A stretch of DNA of 64,000 bases from Chroococcopsis sp964623815 (GTDB lineage: Bacteria; Cyanobacteriota; Cyanobacteriia; Cyanobacteriales; Microcystaceae): the NCBI GenBank assembly GCA_964623815.1, contig CAZUVR010000007.1:1-64000 (forward strand), read 5' to 3'. This document shows positions 18,016-26,262 of this stretch, one piece after another. Position numbers and translations under genes: made by a program. Below the pieces are notes generated by a model that searched no databases, was not told the DNA's origin, and was given only the letters and a program-made list of their open reading frames with translations. Positions within the stretch are counted from its first letter, which is position 1. Each line of letters starts with the position of its first letter.

Positions 18016-19269
18016 ATGAGAGTAATAATCATCGGCGGCGGTGCTGCGGGATTTTTCGCGGCGATTACCTGCGCTCAGGAACCAGACACAGAAGTTATGG
18101 TACTGGAAGCGGGAAGAGAATTCTTAACGAAAGTGAGAATCTCCGGCGGTGGCAGATGTAACGTTACCCATCACTGTTTTGATCCCGCTCAACTCGTACA
18201 ATTCTATCCCAGAGGCGGCAAAGCCCTCCGGGGTGCGTTCACTAAATTTAACCCTCAAGACACGGTAGTATGGTTCGCTAAAAGAGGAGTGAAACTGAAA
18301 ACCGAAGCCGATGGACGGATGTTTCCGATTACCGATGATTCCGAAACCATCGTTAACTGTCTATTGCAGAGCGCAAAAACTGCCGGGGTGAAATTACTCC
18401 CGAATACGCCAGTGCAGAAAGTAGACACACAGGGGGATAAATATATTGTAAGCCTTAAGAAGGGGGAGAGTCTGGAGTGCGATCGAGTTCTCATCGCCAC
18501 CGGTAGCAACCCCGCCGGTTATCGCATCGCCGCCAGTCTGGGCCACTCCATCATCACCCCGGTACCTTCCCTATTTACCTTTCAAATTCGAGACGACAGA
18601 TTAAAAGACTTAGCCGGAGTGAGCGTCAGCAAAGCGAGTGCGATTATACCCAGTAAAGGGAAGGAAAAATTGCAACAAATGGGGCCTTTACTGATTACCC
18701 ATTGGGGTATGAGCGGCCCCGCCATCTTAAAACTATCAGCCCACGCCGCCCGGGTATTATACGAAAATAGCTATCGTATGAGTTTAATCGTGAATTGGCT
18801 GGGCGACTCCAATCCTGAAAAAGTCCGTCAAATTCTATTAGAAAATAAAGCCAGCCAAGCTAAGCGCAAAATATTTAATTACTGCCCCTTCGATATACCG
18901 AAAAGATTATGGCATAATCTTTTAATCCACGTCGGTATCGACTCTGAAACCATCTGGACACAATTAAGTAAAAATCACGTCCAGGTATTAACGAGAGAAT
19001 TAACGGGAGGGCAGTATGAAATTAAAGGCAAAGGAGTATTCAAAGAGGAATTCGTTACCTGCGGCGGAATCGCTTTAAAAGAGGTGGACTTTAAAACGAT
19101 GGAAAGTAAATGCTGTCCAGGCTTACACTTTGCAGGAGAGATATTAGATATAGACGGAGTGACGGGAGGCTTTAACTTTCAGAGTGCCTGGACAACCGGC
19201 TATTTAGCGGGCGAGGCGATGAGGAAATCCCTACCTTTGGCAGACCCTACTGGGATGAAAACTAATTAG
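18016..19269 (+). CDS. HI0933/YhiN-family FAD-dependent oxidoreductase
   Basis: This 417-residue flavoprotein begins with an FAD-binding fold, MRVIIIGGGAAGFFAAITCA. It has the family hallmark KVRISGGGRCNVTH near residue 40, GSNPAGYRIAASLGHSIITP in the middle, and HFAGEILDIDGVTGGFNFQSAW near the end, which closes around FAD. Family members are flavin enzymes mostly of unknown substrate; the BaiN branch in gut clostridia acts on bile acids, which is irrelevant here. It is transcribed divergently from the coiled-coil gene and followed 34 bp later by an EcsC-like gene. Confidence 0.85.
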   Translation: MRVIIIGGGAAGFFAAITCAQEPDTEVMVLEAGREFLTKVRISGGGRCNVTHHCFDPAQLVQFYPRGGKALRGAFTKFNPQDTVVWFAKRGVKLKTEADGRMFPITDDSETIVNCLLQSAKTAGVKLLPNTPVQKVDTQGDKYIVSLKKGESLECDRVLIATGSNPAGYRIAASLGHSIITPVPSLFTFQIRDDRLKDLAGVSVSKASAIIPSKGKEKLQQMGPLLITHWGMSGPAILKLSAHAARVLYENSYRMSLIVNWLGDSNPEKVRQILLENKASQAKRKIFNYCPFDIPKRLWHNLLIHVGIDSETIWTQLSKNHVQVLTRELTGGQYEIKGKGVFKEEFVTCGGIALKEVDFKTMESKCCPGLHFAGEILDIDGVTGGFNFQSAWTTGYLAGEAMRKSLPLADPTGMKTN

Positions 19270-19303
19270 AATAAAAATTAGTGATAGCATTTCAACTACC
19301 TCC

Positions 19304-19972
19304 ATGACCAGCAATCAAAACTTTACTCAATTTATAGACGACGCGGCTAGAGCATTCCGTAACAATTTAGATTATCTAACTCCAGGATTACATAAAATAG
19401 TAGAAACTAGTACGGAAAAGGTAGGAGAATTCGTCTCTCCCATTGCAGAGAATCCGTTCATCAGACAGGCGACAAAAATACCCGGATTGAGCTGGATAAT
19501 GGCGGGAATTGGACAGGTAGATATAGAGAAAGTTGACGCACAAGTGAACGAATTAAAACGCTCTTATCCCGATGAAACACATCAACAACTAGCCGAAAGA
19601 GTTATTAGAGAAAGTGCTTTCAATGGTGGGAGAGTTGGAGTGATTACTAACTTGATACCCCCTCTAGCAGTATCACTATTAGCCCTAGATGTAGCTGCCG
19701 TCAGTGCCTTACAAGCGGAGATGATTTATCGTATCGCCGCGATTCACGGTTTCTCACCCTATGAAAAAACCAGACGAGGTGAAGTATTCGCCATCTGGCT
19801 TTTATCTATCGGCGGCTCGGGAGTGATTAAATCGGGTTTGAGTATTCTAGAAATACTACCCGGAATAGGCCCCTTAATCGGTGCCACCAGTAACGCCACC
19901 CTACTTTATTCTTTGGGGATAGTGGCCTGTAATTACTACTCGGCCAAAGATAAAAACCCCTCCCCAAGTTAG
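19304..19972 (+). CDS. EcsC-like membrane-associated protein
   Basis: This 222-residue protein lacks a signal peptide. Hydrophobic segments lie at about residues 115-140 (GVITNLIPPLAVSLLALDVAAV), 165-180 and 190-215. The pattern VDAQVNELKRSYPDETHQQLAERVI and ALQAEMIYRIAAIHGFSP resembles EcsC-family domains, which have no defined biochemical role. The assignment is tentative. It shares strand and close spacing with the upstream flavoprotein gene. Confidence 0.5.
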   Translation: MTSNQNFTQFIDDAARAFRNNLDYLTPGLHKIVETSTEKVGEFVSPIAENPFIRQATKIPGLSWIMAGIGQVDIEKVDAQVNELKRSYPDETHQQLAERVIRESAFNGGRVGVITNLIPPLAVSLLALDVAAVSALQAEMIYRIAAIHGFSPYEKTRRGEVFAIWLLSIGGSGVIKSGLSILEILPGIGPLIGATSNATLLYSLGIVACNYYSAKDKNPSPS

Positions 19973-19995
19973 TAAATTTGGATAGACAGATGTTT

Positions 19996-20451
19996 TCAGC
20001 TATTTAAAAGTAGGGGCAGAGAGCGCAAAAATTCGATTTGTATCTCCCTTAACTCGGCAGTGGGACGAACAGATTGAACCAGTTCTAGAGTTTGGTCAGG
20101 ATTATCACCCTTAGCGATTAGATAAGCGGCTAAAAGTGTTCCTGTGCGACGATTCCCGCTCGTACAATGAACGGCTACGGACTTACCCCGCTCAATCAGT
20201 CGATCTGCAAAGGAAACAAAATCTCTAACTTGTTGAACTGTAGGAGCTTTTCCCCCCGTAATCGGTAGCCACAGAGCTTCTAAACCAGCTTGTTCGTACT
20301 CCTTGATACCTGAAGGTTCATCCATCACCGAAACTAGCCCCCCTAACCCGGCGCTGGTGAGCAGTTCTAAATCTTCTAAGGGCGGGCGCGGCATTCCTCC
20401 GAGAATTTGAGGTATTACCCACCAAATATAATTAGGGTACAACAATTGCAA
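19996..20451 (-). CDS. Dual-specificity-type protein phosphatase
   Basis: This is a 151-residue cysteine phosphatase with the active-site loop SVAVHCTSGNRRTGTLLAAY, which fits HCx5R. The general-acid loop probably lies around VSVMDEPSGIKEYE. Such small enzymes dephosphorylate protein tyrosine, serine or threonine, or sometimes phospholipids. The start MQLLYPNYIWWVIPQILGGMPRP places the domain at the very N terminus, so there is no targeting signal. It converges with the EcsC-like gene, separated by 23 bp. Confidence 0.8.
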   Translation of the reverse strand: MQLLYPNYIWWVIPQILGGMPRPPLEDLELLTSAGLGGLVSVMDEPSGIKEYEQAGLEALWLPITGGKAPTVQQVRDFVSFADRLIERGKSVAVHCTSGNRRTGTLLAAYLIAKGDNPDQTLELVQSVRPTAELREIQIEFLRSLPLLLNS

Positions 20452-20646
20452 TAACTTTTCATAACATACGATGCTTTTATTATTTCAAAAAAAATTGAAA
20501 TGAGTAATGACAAAATATTAAGTTAGGGGATAGCGGCAAGCTTCTAGATAGATAGTCGGGCGAATGGCTAAATGTGAACTGTACTAATTTTAAATACAAG
20601 CGAACTAAATTAAAATGGAAGAGAGAGAATACAGCGCCTTTAAAAA

Positions 20647-22518
20647 ATGACTTACGAGCCACTACATCACAAATACCGCCCCCAAACCTTTGCCGATTTA
20701 GTGGGACAATCCGCCATAACCACCACCCTCAGTAACGCCCTAAAAAGCTCTCGTATCGCCCCAGCCTACCTGTTTACGGGGCCGAGGGGTACAGGCAAAA
20801 CCTCCAGCGCTCGAATCCTGGCGAAATCTCTCAACTGTCTCGCCAGTAGCGGCCCTACCCCCACACCTTGCGGCCAGTGCGAGGTATGTAAGGCGATCGC
20901 TTCTGGCTCGGCCCTAGATATAATCGAGATCGACGCGGCCAGTAATACTGGTGTGGATAATATTCGGGAAATAATCGATCGCGCTCAATTCGCCCCGGTA
21001 CAATGTCGCTATAAGGTGTACATCATTGATGAAGTGCATATGCTCAGTACGGCAGCTTTCAACGCCCTACTGAAGACACTAGAAGAGCCACCGGATCGCG
21101 TTACCTTTATTCTAGCCACTACCGACCCCCAGCGCGTCCTCCCCACCATCATCTCCCGTTGTCAACGCTTCGATTATCGCCGAATCCCCCTAGATGAGAT
21201 GGTGGCTCACCTAAGCAAGATAGCCGAATTAGAAAACATCGACATCGAACCCGCAGCCGTCAGCCTAGTAGCACAAATCGCTAACGGGGGATTGAGAGAC
21301 GCGGAAAGCTTACTCGACCAATTAAGTCTCTTACAGGGAACTATAACAGTCGATCGCATTTGGGATCTAGTAGGCGCGGTACCGGAAAAAGATTTATTCA
21401 ATTTACTCGTCGCCATCCGGGAATCAAATCCAGAAGCCATCATTGAGCAATGCCGTCATCTGATGAATCGGGGTAAAGAGCCTCTGACAGTGCTACAGAA
21501 TCTAGCTGGTTTCTATCTCAATCTACTTCTGGCCAGAACTTCACCGAATCGCCCCGATTTAGTAGCGGTAACTGCCCCCACCTGGGAGGCCCTCTGTCGG
21601 GAAGCCGCATATAATTGGTCTATCGATGACATCCTACAAGGGCAGAAACGCTTAAAAGACAGCGAGGTACAGATTAAAAATACCACTCAACCCCGGCTGT
21701 GGTTAGAAATTACCCTCATGGGATTGTTAGAGACTCATCATTCCCAGCCTCAGCAGGGTCATTCTATTACCCCGCCAGCAGTCAAACCGCTCCCAATCCC
21801 AGAAGTTAAACCCTCGCCGGTTAATCACGCTCTTGAAACGCAAGAGAAAAAACCACCGGCGATAAATCCCGCAGCACCTCAACCAGAAATTGAAACCTCT
21901 CCGATTACCAACCCCGTCAAGGATAATATTTCTACTGAGGAAATCTGGCCGCGTGTAATCTCAGCGATTGGATTGGCAACTACCCGCACTCTTTTACAGC
22001 AAAAGGGTAAATTGTTAAGCTTCAGCGATTCCGTAGCCCGCATAGGCTTATCTAGCGAAGCGCTTTTAAATATCGTTCGTAAAAAGATCGATCTTGTCGA
22101 AACCGCTTTCGAGTCCGTATGTGGTCAAAAAGTCAAGGTGCATTTTCAAGTTATCAACGACGATAAGCCTGCCCCAGAGGAAGTTAGGGACGAAAAAGCC
22201 GAATATATCAAAGATAACCTTAGCCGATCGACTCCAGATCAACAACCGATAGAAAAACCTCAACATCAACCTTCGATTCAAAGCTCGCAAAAAGTTGAAC
22301 CTGTCAATAGTAGAGAAAAACCCCAGCTCCAACCTTTAAATCAAGATGCACAAAAAAGCAACAATGTCAATATCGAAGAAGCGATCGTATCTTTCACCAA
22401 GGCATTCGGGGGAGAGTTAGTGCATACGGAGTCTTTAGAAGTTACCCCCTCGGCAAATATTATTATTAAGAACAGACCGGAAATAGATGGCATTCCAGAA
22501 GATGAACTGCCTTTCTAA
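20647..22518 (+). CDS. dnaX: DNA polymerase III subunit gamma/tau
   Basis: This is the clamp-loader ATPase, 623 residues. It has the DnaX start YEPLHHKYRPQTFADLVGQ, Walker A GPRGTGKT at 45-52, four zinc cysteines (C64, C75, C78, C81), the YIIDEVHMLS Walker B and the SRCQRF sensor. After about residue 370 comes a proline/glutamine-rich linker, then a C-terminal tau-like domain. Many cyanobacterial dnaX genes carry an intein; here the reading frame is continuous, with none. The 195 bp before the gene hold an AT-rich region without a clear gene. Confidence 0.95.
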   Translation: MTYEPLHHKYRPQTFADLVGQSAITTTLSNALKSSRIAPAYLFTGPRGTGKTSSARILAKSLNCLASSGPTPTPCGQCEVCKAIASGSALDIIEIDAASNTGVDNIREIIDRAQFAPVQCRYKVYIIDEVHMLSTAAFNALLKTLEEPPDRVTFILATTDPQRVLPTIISRCQRFDYRRIPLDEMVAHLSKIAELENIDIEPAAVSLVAQIANGGLRDAESLLDQLSLLQGTITVDRIWDLVGAVPEKDLFNLLVAIRESNPEAIIEQCRHLMNRGKEPLTVLQNLAGFYLNLLLARTSPNRPDLVAVTAPTWEALCREAAYNWSIDDILQGQKRLKDSEVQIKNTTQPRLWLEITLMGLLETHHSQPQQGHSITPPAVKPLPIPEVKPSPVNHALETQEKKPPAINPAAPQPEIETSPITNPVKDNISTEEIWPRVISAIGLATTRTLLQQKGKLLSFSDSVARIGLSSEALLNIVRKKIDLVETAFESVCGQKVKVHFQVINDDKPAPEEVRDEKAEYIKDNLSRSTPDQQPIEKPQHQPSIQSSQKVEPVNSREKPQLQPLNQDAQKSNNVNIEEAIVSFTKAFGGELVHTESLEVTPSANIIIKNRPEIDGIPEDELPF

Positions 22519-22597
22519 CTAAGTTTAGCCACCCAAGCGGTAGGCGGGCGATACCAACAACGGTAGCCCGCATCTAGAATTCTCTGCCCCATAGGGG

Positions 22598-22624
22598 AAG
22601 TCGGCGGTATCACCGACTTGAGCT
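22598..22624 (+). terminator. Terminator-like hairpin after dnaX
   Basis: AAGTCGG (22598-22604) pairs perfectly with CCGACTT (22613-22619) across an 8-base loop, and CTTTT follows a few bases later. A second GC-rich dyad, GCGGGC/GCCCGC, lies upstream near 22547-22571. The site is between convergent dnaX and ppa. Confidence 0.55.
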
Positions 22625-22648
22625 TTTAGGAGGGCAATTGATTACCCG

Positions 22649-23158
22649 CTATTTATAAGCTTTAATACATTGCTCCACCAGGGCAGCGACAGTGTCAACG
22701 TCTTTCCAGCCCAGGATTTCCGTGACTTTCTTCTCAAGATTCTTGTAAGTTTTGAAAAACTCGGCGATTTCATCGAGCTTATGGGGTGCGATGTCCTTGA
22801 GAGATTTTACCTCGCTATAACGGGGATCTTTTGCCGGTACGCAGAGGATTTTCTCGTCTCTATCGCCACCATCGACCATTTCTAACATACCGATCGGACG
22901 AGCCGCAATTACGCAACCGGGAAAGGTAGGTTGATCCATGATTACCATACCATCGAGAGGGTCGCCATCATCCGCTAGGGTATTGGGTATAAAACCGTAA
23001 TCATAGGGATACTGTACGGAAGAATATAACACTCGATCGAGGGCGAAGGCGTTTAAATCTTTATCGAATTCGTATTTATTTTTACTCCCTGCCGGGATTT
23101 CAATTAACACGTTGATTAAGCCCGGTTTTGGTTGGGCGGGAATGCGCGATAAATCCAC
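22649..23158 (-). CDS. ppa: Inorganic pyrophosphatase
   Basis: This family I soluble pyrophosphatase hydrolyses PPi and drives biosynthetic reactions. The 169-residue protein has NKYEFDKDLNAFALDRVLYS, the metal-binding signature DDGDPLDGMV, and VPAKDPRYSEV; active-site aspartates and lysines are intact. The start is taken at GTG 23158, which gives the family N terminus (VDLSRIPAQPKPGLINVLIE) and has GGAG 8 bp upstream. A GTG at 23167 in the same frame has no good ribosome site. Confidence 0.95.
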   Translation of the reverse strand: MDLSRIPAQPKPGLINVLIEIPAGSKNKYEFDKDLNAFALDRVLYSSVQYPYDYGFIPNTLADDGDPLDGMVIMDQPTFPGCVIAARPIGMLEMVDGGDRDEKILCVPAKDPRYSEVKSLKDIAPHKLDEIAEFFKTYKNLEKKVTEILGWKDVDTVAALVEQCIKAYK

Positions 23159-23215
23159 AAATATCACTCCGAATTAAATCAATTAGAATTTTACCCGCAA
23201 GCGGTATCAAAAAAA

Positions 23216-23404
23216 TCAATCATGGTGTTCCATTAACGAGTAACTACTACGACTCAGCGACTCTACCTGATCCGGAGATGAATACTGGGCGATCGCTAAG
23301 AGGGGTATGGTTAGGGTTAAAATAGCTATGATAGTACCGATAAAGTTGCTCCACCTATGACCAGGCGTTTCGGCGTTTTTCCCTGACGGGCTACTAGATT
23401 CCAT
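23216..23404 (-). CDS. Small single-span membrane protein, function unknown
   Basis: This 62-residue frame has a polar N terminus (ESSSPSGKNAETPGHRW), one strongly hydrophobic helix (NFIGTIIAILTLTIPLLAIA) and a short polar tail. The layout resembles small conserved cyanobacterial membrane proteins, but I do not recognise a named family. It lies between lipB and ppa on the same strand. No clear ribosome site precedes ATG 23404, so it is less certain than its neighbours. Confidence 0.5.
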   Translation of the reverse strand: MESSSPSGKNAETPGHRWSNFIGTIIAILTLTIPLLAIAQYSSPDQVESLSRSSYSLMEHHD

Positions 23405-23480
23405 AAATTGATGTTTTGAGTGAACTGGTGATTAATTGATCCATCCTATTTATATTGTACCTACCGATCCCGAAGTGTAG

Positions 23481-24140
23481 TCAGGAATTCATAAGAATTA
23501 ATTCAACCCCGAAGACTTCGGCGAATGCGGCTAGGATATGCTCTCGTACATCCGCCACCGTAATCGGGCCGAGAAATTGCTGTAAACTGCCCACTGGTTT
23601 ATCCTCAATACCGCAGGGTACTATCTGATCGAAGCCGCTCATATCTGGGCAGACATTGAGGGAGAAACCGTGTAAAGTCACCCAGCGACTGGCTTTAATT
23701 CCTATAGCGGCCACCTTGTATCCTTCCACCCACACCCCCGTCAAGCCAGGTATTCTCCGCCCTTCCAACTTGTAAGCTTTTAGCGCCTGGATCAATACCT
23801 CTTCTAGTTGTCGCAGATACCAGTGTAAATCCTGTTTATAGTAGCGGAGATTGAGTATGGGATAACCTACGAGTTGCCCGATGCAATGATAGGTGACTTC
23901 GCCCCCCCTCTCTACTCTGTATATTTCCGCGTTCGAGCAGGCGGGGTTAAATTTAATAAATTTAGTATCTGAGCCAGTACCCAATGTGTATACCGGAGGA
24001 TGCTCCAATAATAATAATATATCGTCTAAATCAGGATTGTTAATTCTTTCCTCCTGTAACCCTCGCTGTTCCCGCCAAGCGGTTTCATAGGGAATTATTC
24101 CCCCTATTTTTACCAGACATTTTCTCGATTTAATTACCAT
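23481..24140 (-). CDS. lipB: Octanoyltransferase LipB
   Basis: LipB transfers octanoyl from octanoyl-ACP to lipoyl domains, the first step of lipoate synthesis. The 219-residue product shows LLLLEHPPVYTLGTGSD, VERGGEVTYHCIGQLVGYPILNL, GVWVEGYKVAAIGIKASRWVTLHG with the catalytic lysine, and VPCGIEDKPVGSL with the catalytic cysteine. All family landmarks are in place at the usual length. The lipoyl synthase gene is not adjacent. Confidence 0.95.
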   Translation of the reverse strand: MVIKSRKCLVKIGGIIPYETAWREQRGLQEERINNPDLDDILLLLEHPPVYTLGTGSDTKFIKFNPACSNAEIYRVERGGEVTYHCIGQLVGYPILNLRYYKQDLHWYLRQLEEVLIQALKAYKLEGRRIPGLTGVWVEGYKVAAIGIKASRWVTLHGFSLNVCPDMSGFDQIVPCGIEDKPVGSLQQFLGPITVADVREHILAAFAEVFGVELILMNS

Positions 24141-24529
24141 CTTTGAACTTTTGTTTAAGAAATGTAACGGACTGCAAAGGAAAATGAAAAGAAAGAGAGA
24201 AAAGGTGTTTTAGAGAATACAAAGTGCTAATCTAAAGATAAGCTATTCAGTAGAAGGTTAACAGATTTACCCCACTCTCACCAAGGAGGGATAAGGAAAA
24301 AGTTAGACCAGTCAGATAAATATAAGCACAGGAGAAGAAGTCAAAGAAAATGACTCGAATCCGAACGAGAATGTAAATAAAGAGTTAGCTGAAAATGAAA
24401 TTTTTACCAAACAAAATCTAGGTATGAAAAAACGAAAATACTGAGCAACATCTCCGAAACGCAACAAAAAGCGGACAGATCATTAAGCGCAAGTAATAAC
24501 TAGAATACAATCGAAATGGAGAAGTAAGT
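24141..24529. other. Long leader region between lipB and lrtA
   Basis: These 389 bp hold no gene that I can support. The sequence is purine-rich on the plus strand. In other cyanobacteria lrtA mRNA has a long 5' untranslated leader that affects transcript stability in the dark. This region probably contains the divergent promoters and such a leader, by inference. GGAGAAGTAAGT precedes the lrtA ATG. Confidence 0.4.
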
Positions 24530-25141
24530 ATGAAGCTTTTAATTCAAGGCAACAATATCAGTGTTACCGAGGCTATCCACGATTATGTAGAGCAAAAGAT
24601 AGAGAAAGCGGTGAAGCATTATAACGGAATGACGACGAAGGTAGACGTACATTTATCGGTAGAGAAAAACGCCCGCATACCAGACAGACATAAAGCAGAG
24701 GTAACGGTATACGCTGACGGTACCGTAATCCGGGCCCAAGAAGGAAGTGAGAATTTATACGCCAGTATCGATTTAGTAGCGGATAAAATCGCCCGGCAGC
24801 TACGCAAGTATAAAGAAAGATTGGTAGATAAAAAAACCCGAGTAGGCGTGAAAACAGCAGAGGTAGTAGAGGACAAAGAAGTAACGGCGACACTGATAGG
24901 CGATCGAGTTCCCGAATTACCTCACGAAGTGGTGAGAATGAAATATTTTGCCATGACTCCGATGTCGATAGATGAAGCCTTAGTGCAATTACAATTGGTA
25001 GACCATGACTTTTATATGTTCCGCAACAAAGACACCAATGAGATAAACGTCATCTATCAACGTAATCACGGCGGTTTTGGTGTGATTCAACCCCATCAGC
25101 CTAACGGCAACGGTAACGGTAACGGCAAGGGACATCATTAA
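24530..25141 (+). CDS. lrtA: Long-form ribosome hibernation promoting factor (light-repressed LrtA)
   Basis: This 203-residue protein has the N-terminal HPF/YfiA domain (residues 1-100: MKLLIQGNNISVTEAIHDYV, KVDVHLSVEKNARIPDRHKAEVTVY, SENLYASIDLVADKIARQL). Its C-terminal dimerisation domain (PMSIDEALVQLQLVDHDFYMFRN, INVIYQRNHGGFGVIQP) is that of long HPFs that form 100S ribosomes. The cyanobacterial gene is known as lrtA, light-repressed transcript A. The tail is a glycine/asparagine repeat. It is followed by a strong hairpin and the lipase gene. Confidence 0.93.
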   Translation: MKLLIQGNNISVTEAIHDYVEQKIEKAVKHYNGMTTKVDVHLSVEKNARIPDRHKAEVTVYADGTVIRAQEGSENLYASIDLVADKIARQLRKYKERLVDKKTRVGVKTAEVVEDKEVTATLIGDRVPELPHEVVRMKYFAMTPMSIDEALVQLQLVDHDFYMFRNKDTNEINVIYQRNHGGFGVIQPHQPNGNGNGNGKGHH

Positions 25142-25180
25142 CTGTCACAATAAAAAGCCTTAAAAATTTAGCGATCGTCT

Positions 25181-25220
25181 ACTGTAATAGATAGAAACTT
25201 CTCGCTCTATCTATTACAGT
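25181..25220 (+). promoter_or_regulatory. 15-bp perfect hairpin directly before the lipase start codon
   Basis: ACTGTAATAGATAGA (25181-25195) and TCTATCTATTACAGT (25206-25220) are perfect inverted arms around a 10-base loop. The 3' arm ends 3 bp before ATG 25224, so the hairpin would cover the ribosome site. It could terminate lrtA, though no T run follows, or control translation of the operon. Confidence 0.6.
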
Positions 25221-25223
25221 TAG

Positions 25224-25838
25224 ATGTCAAACAACAAAAATCCTGTAGTTTTAGTTCACGGCATATTGGACACGATTAGGGTGTTCGATAGGATGACCGA
25301 CTATTTAGCTAAGTTAGGTTGGTCAGTACACAGGTTCGATTTAATACCCAATTACGGAATCGAGAAATTAGATACTCTCGCCTTACAAGTAGATAAATAT
25401 ATAAACAGGAATTTTAACCCCGAGCAAAAAATAGATTTAATCGGCTTTAGCATGGGGGGATTAATCACCCGTTACTACCTACAGAGGTTAAAAGGCATAG
25501 AGAGAGTACAGCGCTATATAAATATCTCAGCCCCCAATCAAGGCACCTTAACCGCCCACAGTTTATCTCTTCTGCCCGGCGTGCAACAGATGCGCCCCGA
25601 TAGCCATTGGATAGAAGATTTAAACCAGGATTATCAAGAAACTTTGAAGAAGATTAACACTACCATTATTTGGACTCCCTATGATTTAATGATCGTACCG
25701 CCTTCAAGTTCATCATTGCCGGGATGCGAAGAGATACAGATACCGGCTTTGTTTCACGCTTGGATGGTGAGCGATATTAATGTTCTACAAACTATCAATC
25801 GTGTATTGTCTCGTCCCGTGCAAGAAAATGAAAATTAA
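25224..25838 (+). CDS. Alpha/beta-hydrolase lipase-like protein
   Basis: This 204-residue alpha/beta hydrolase has the oxyanion strand NPVVLVHGILDT, the nucleophile elbow LIGFSMGGLITRYYL (GFSMG) and SAPNQGTLTA. The terminal histidine is probably in ALFHAW. The topology matches small lipase or acyltransferase-like enzymes of cyanobacteria that act on acylglycerols or membrane lipids. No signal peptide is present. It has no clear Shine-Dalgarno sequence because a 15-bp hairpin ends 3 bp before ATG. Its end overlaps the cupredoxin start by 11 bp. Confidence 0.8.
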   Translation: MSNNKNPVVLVHGILDTIRVFDRMTDYLAKLGWSVHRFDLIPNYGIEKLDTLALQVDKYINRNFNPEQKIDLIGFSMGGLITRYYLQRLKGIERVQRYINISAPNQGTLTAHSLSLLPGVQQMRPDSHWIEDLNQDYQETLKKINTTIIWTPYDLMIVPPSSSSLPGCEEIQIPALFHAWMVSDINVLQTINRVLSRPVQENEN

Positions 25839-26262
25839 AATAATCAGTATTTTTACATCTGCAGTAATATTAACCTTATGCTTTTCGTGGGTTAATCCAG
25901 TGTTAGCGCAAACGGGAGCGATCGATCTTAAAGTAAGTTTAGGGGATAGCAGTGGGGCATTAAAATTCATACCCGATCGTTTAGACTTTAAAGCGGGGCA
26001 GAAGTATAAAATCGTTCTGAGCAACCCCAGTCCTACAAAGCATTATTTCACGGCTAAAGATTTCGCTGATGCTTCATGGACGCAGAAAGTAGAAGCCGGT
26101 AAAGTAGAAGTCAAAGGAGCGATTCACGAACTAGAATTGAAACCGACGGCGGTGGCGGAATGGGTATTGATTCCGCAGAAACCCGGTAAATATAGTCTCC
26201 GTTGCTCCATTCCGGGTCATACTGAAGCCGGTATGACAGGCGAAATTATTATTAACCCATGA
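25828..26262 (+). CDS. Exported cupredoxin (plastocyanin-like type 1 copper protein)
   Basis: This 144-residue protein has a Sec signal peptide (KIIS-IFTSAVILTLCFSW, cleavage after VLAQ). Its single cupredoxin domain has a full type 1 copper set: the histidine in PTKHYFTAKDF, then cysteine, histidine and methionine in LRCSIPGHTEAGM. Plastocyanin itself has a different N-terminal region, so this is a separate cupredoxin. The longer frame from 25780 is a read-through in the lipase gene; ATG 25828 gives the signal peptide. It overlaps the lipase gene by 11 bp and the exchanger by 4 bp, which means one operon. Confidence 0.85.
   Translation: MKIKIISIFTSAVILTLCFSWVNPVLAQTGAIDLKVSLGDSSGALKFIPDRLDFKAGQKYKIVLSNPSPTKHYFTAKDFADASWTQKVEAGKVEVKGAIHELELKPTAVAEWVLIPQKPGKYSLRCSIPGHTEAGMTGEIIINP

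Noticed and set aside
20480..20662. 60-codon hydrophobic and aromatic frame on the minus strand before dnaX
   Set aside because: No recognisable family, no ribosome site, and the composition follows the AT-rich spacer.
20647..22518. Possible DnaX intein
   Set aside because: The frame is continuous through the ATPase motifs with no inserted splicing blocks.
24340..24375. TCGAATCC sequence in the lrtA leader that recalls a tRNA T-loop
   Set aside because: No acceptor stem, anticodon stem or CCA-side pairing can be built around it.
24573..24893. 106-codon frame antisense to lrtA
   Set aside because: The overlapping lrtA gene has full family support; the antisense frame shows no domain.
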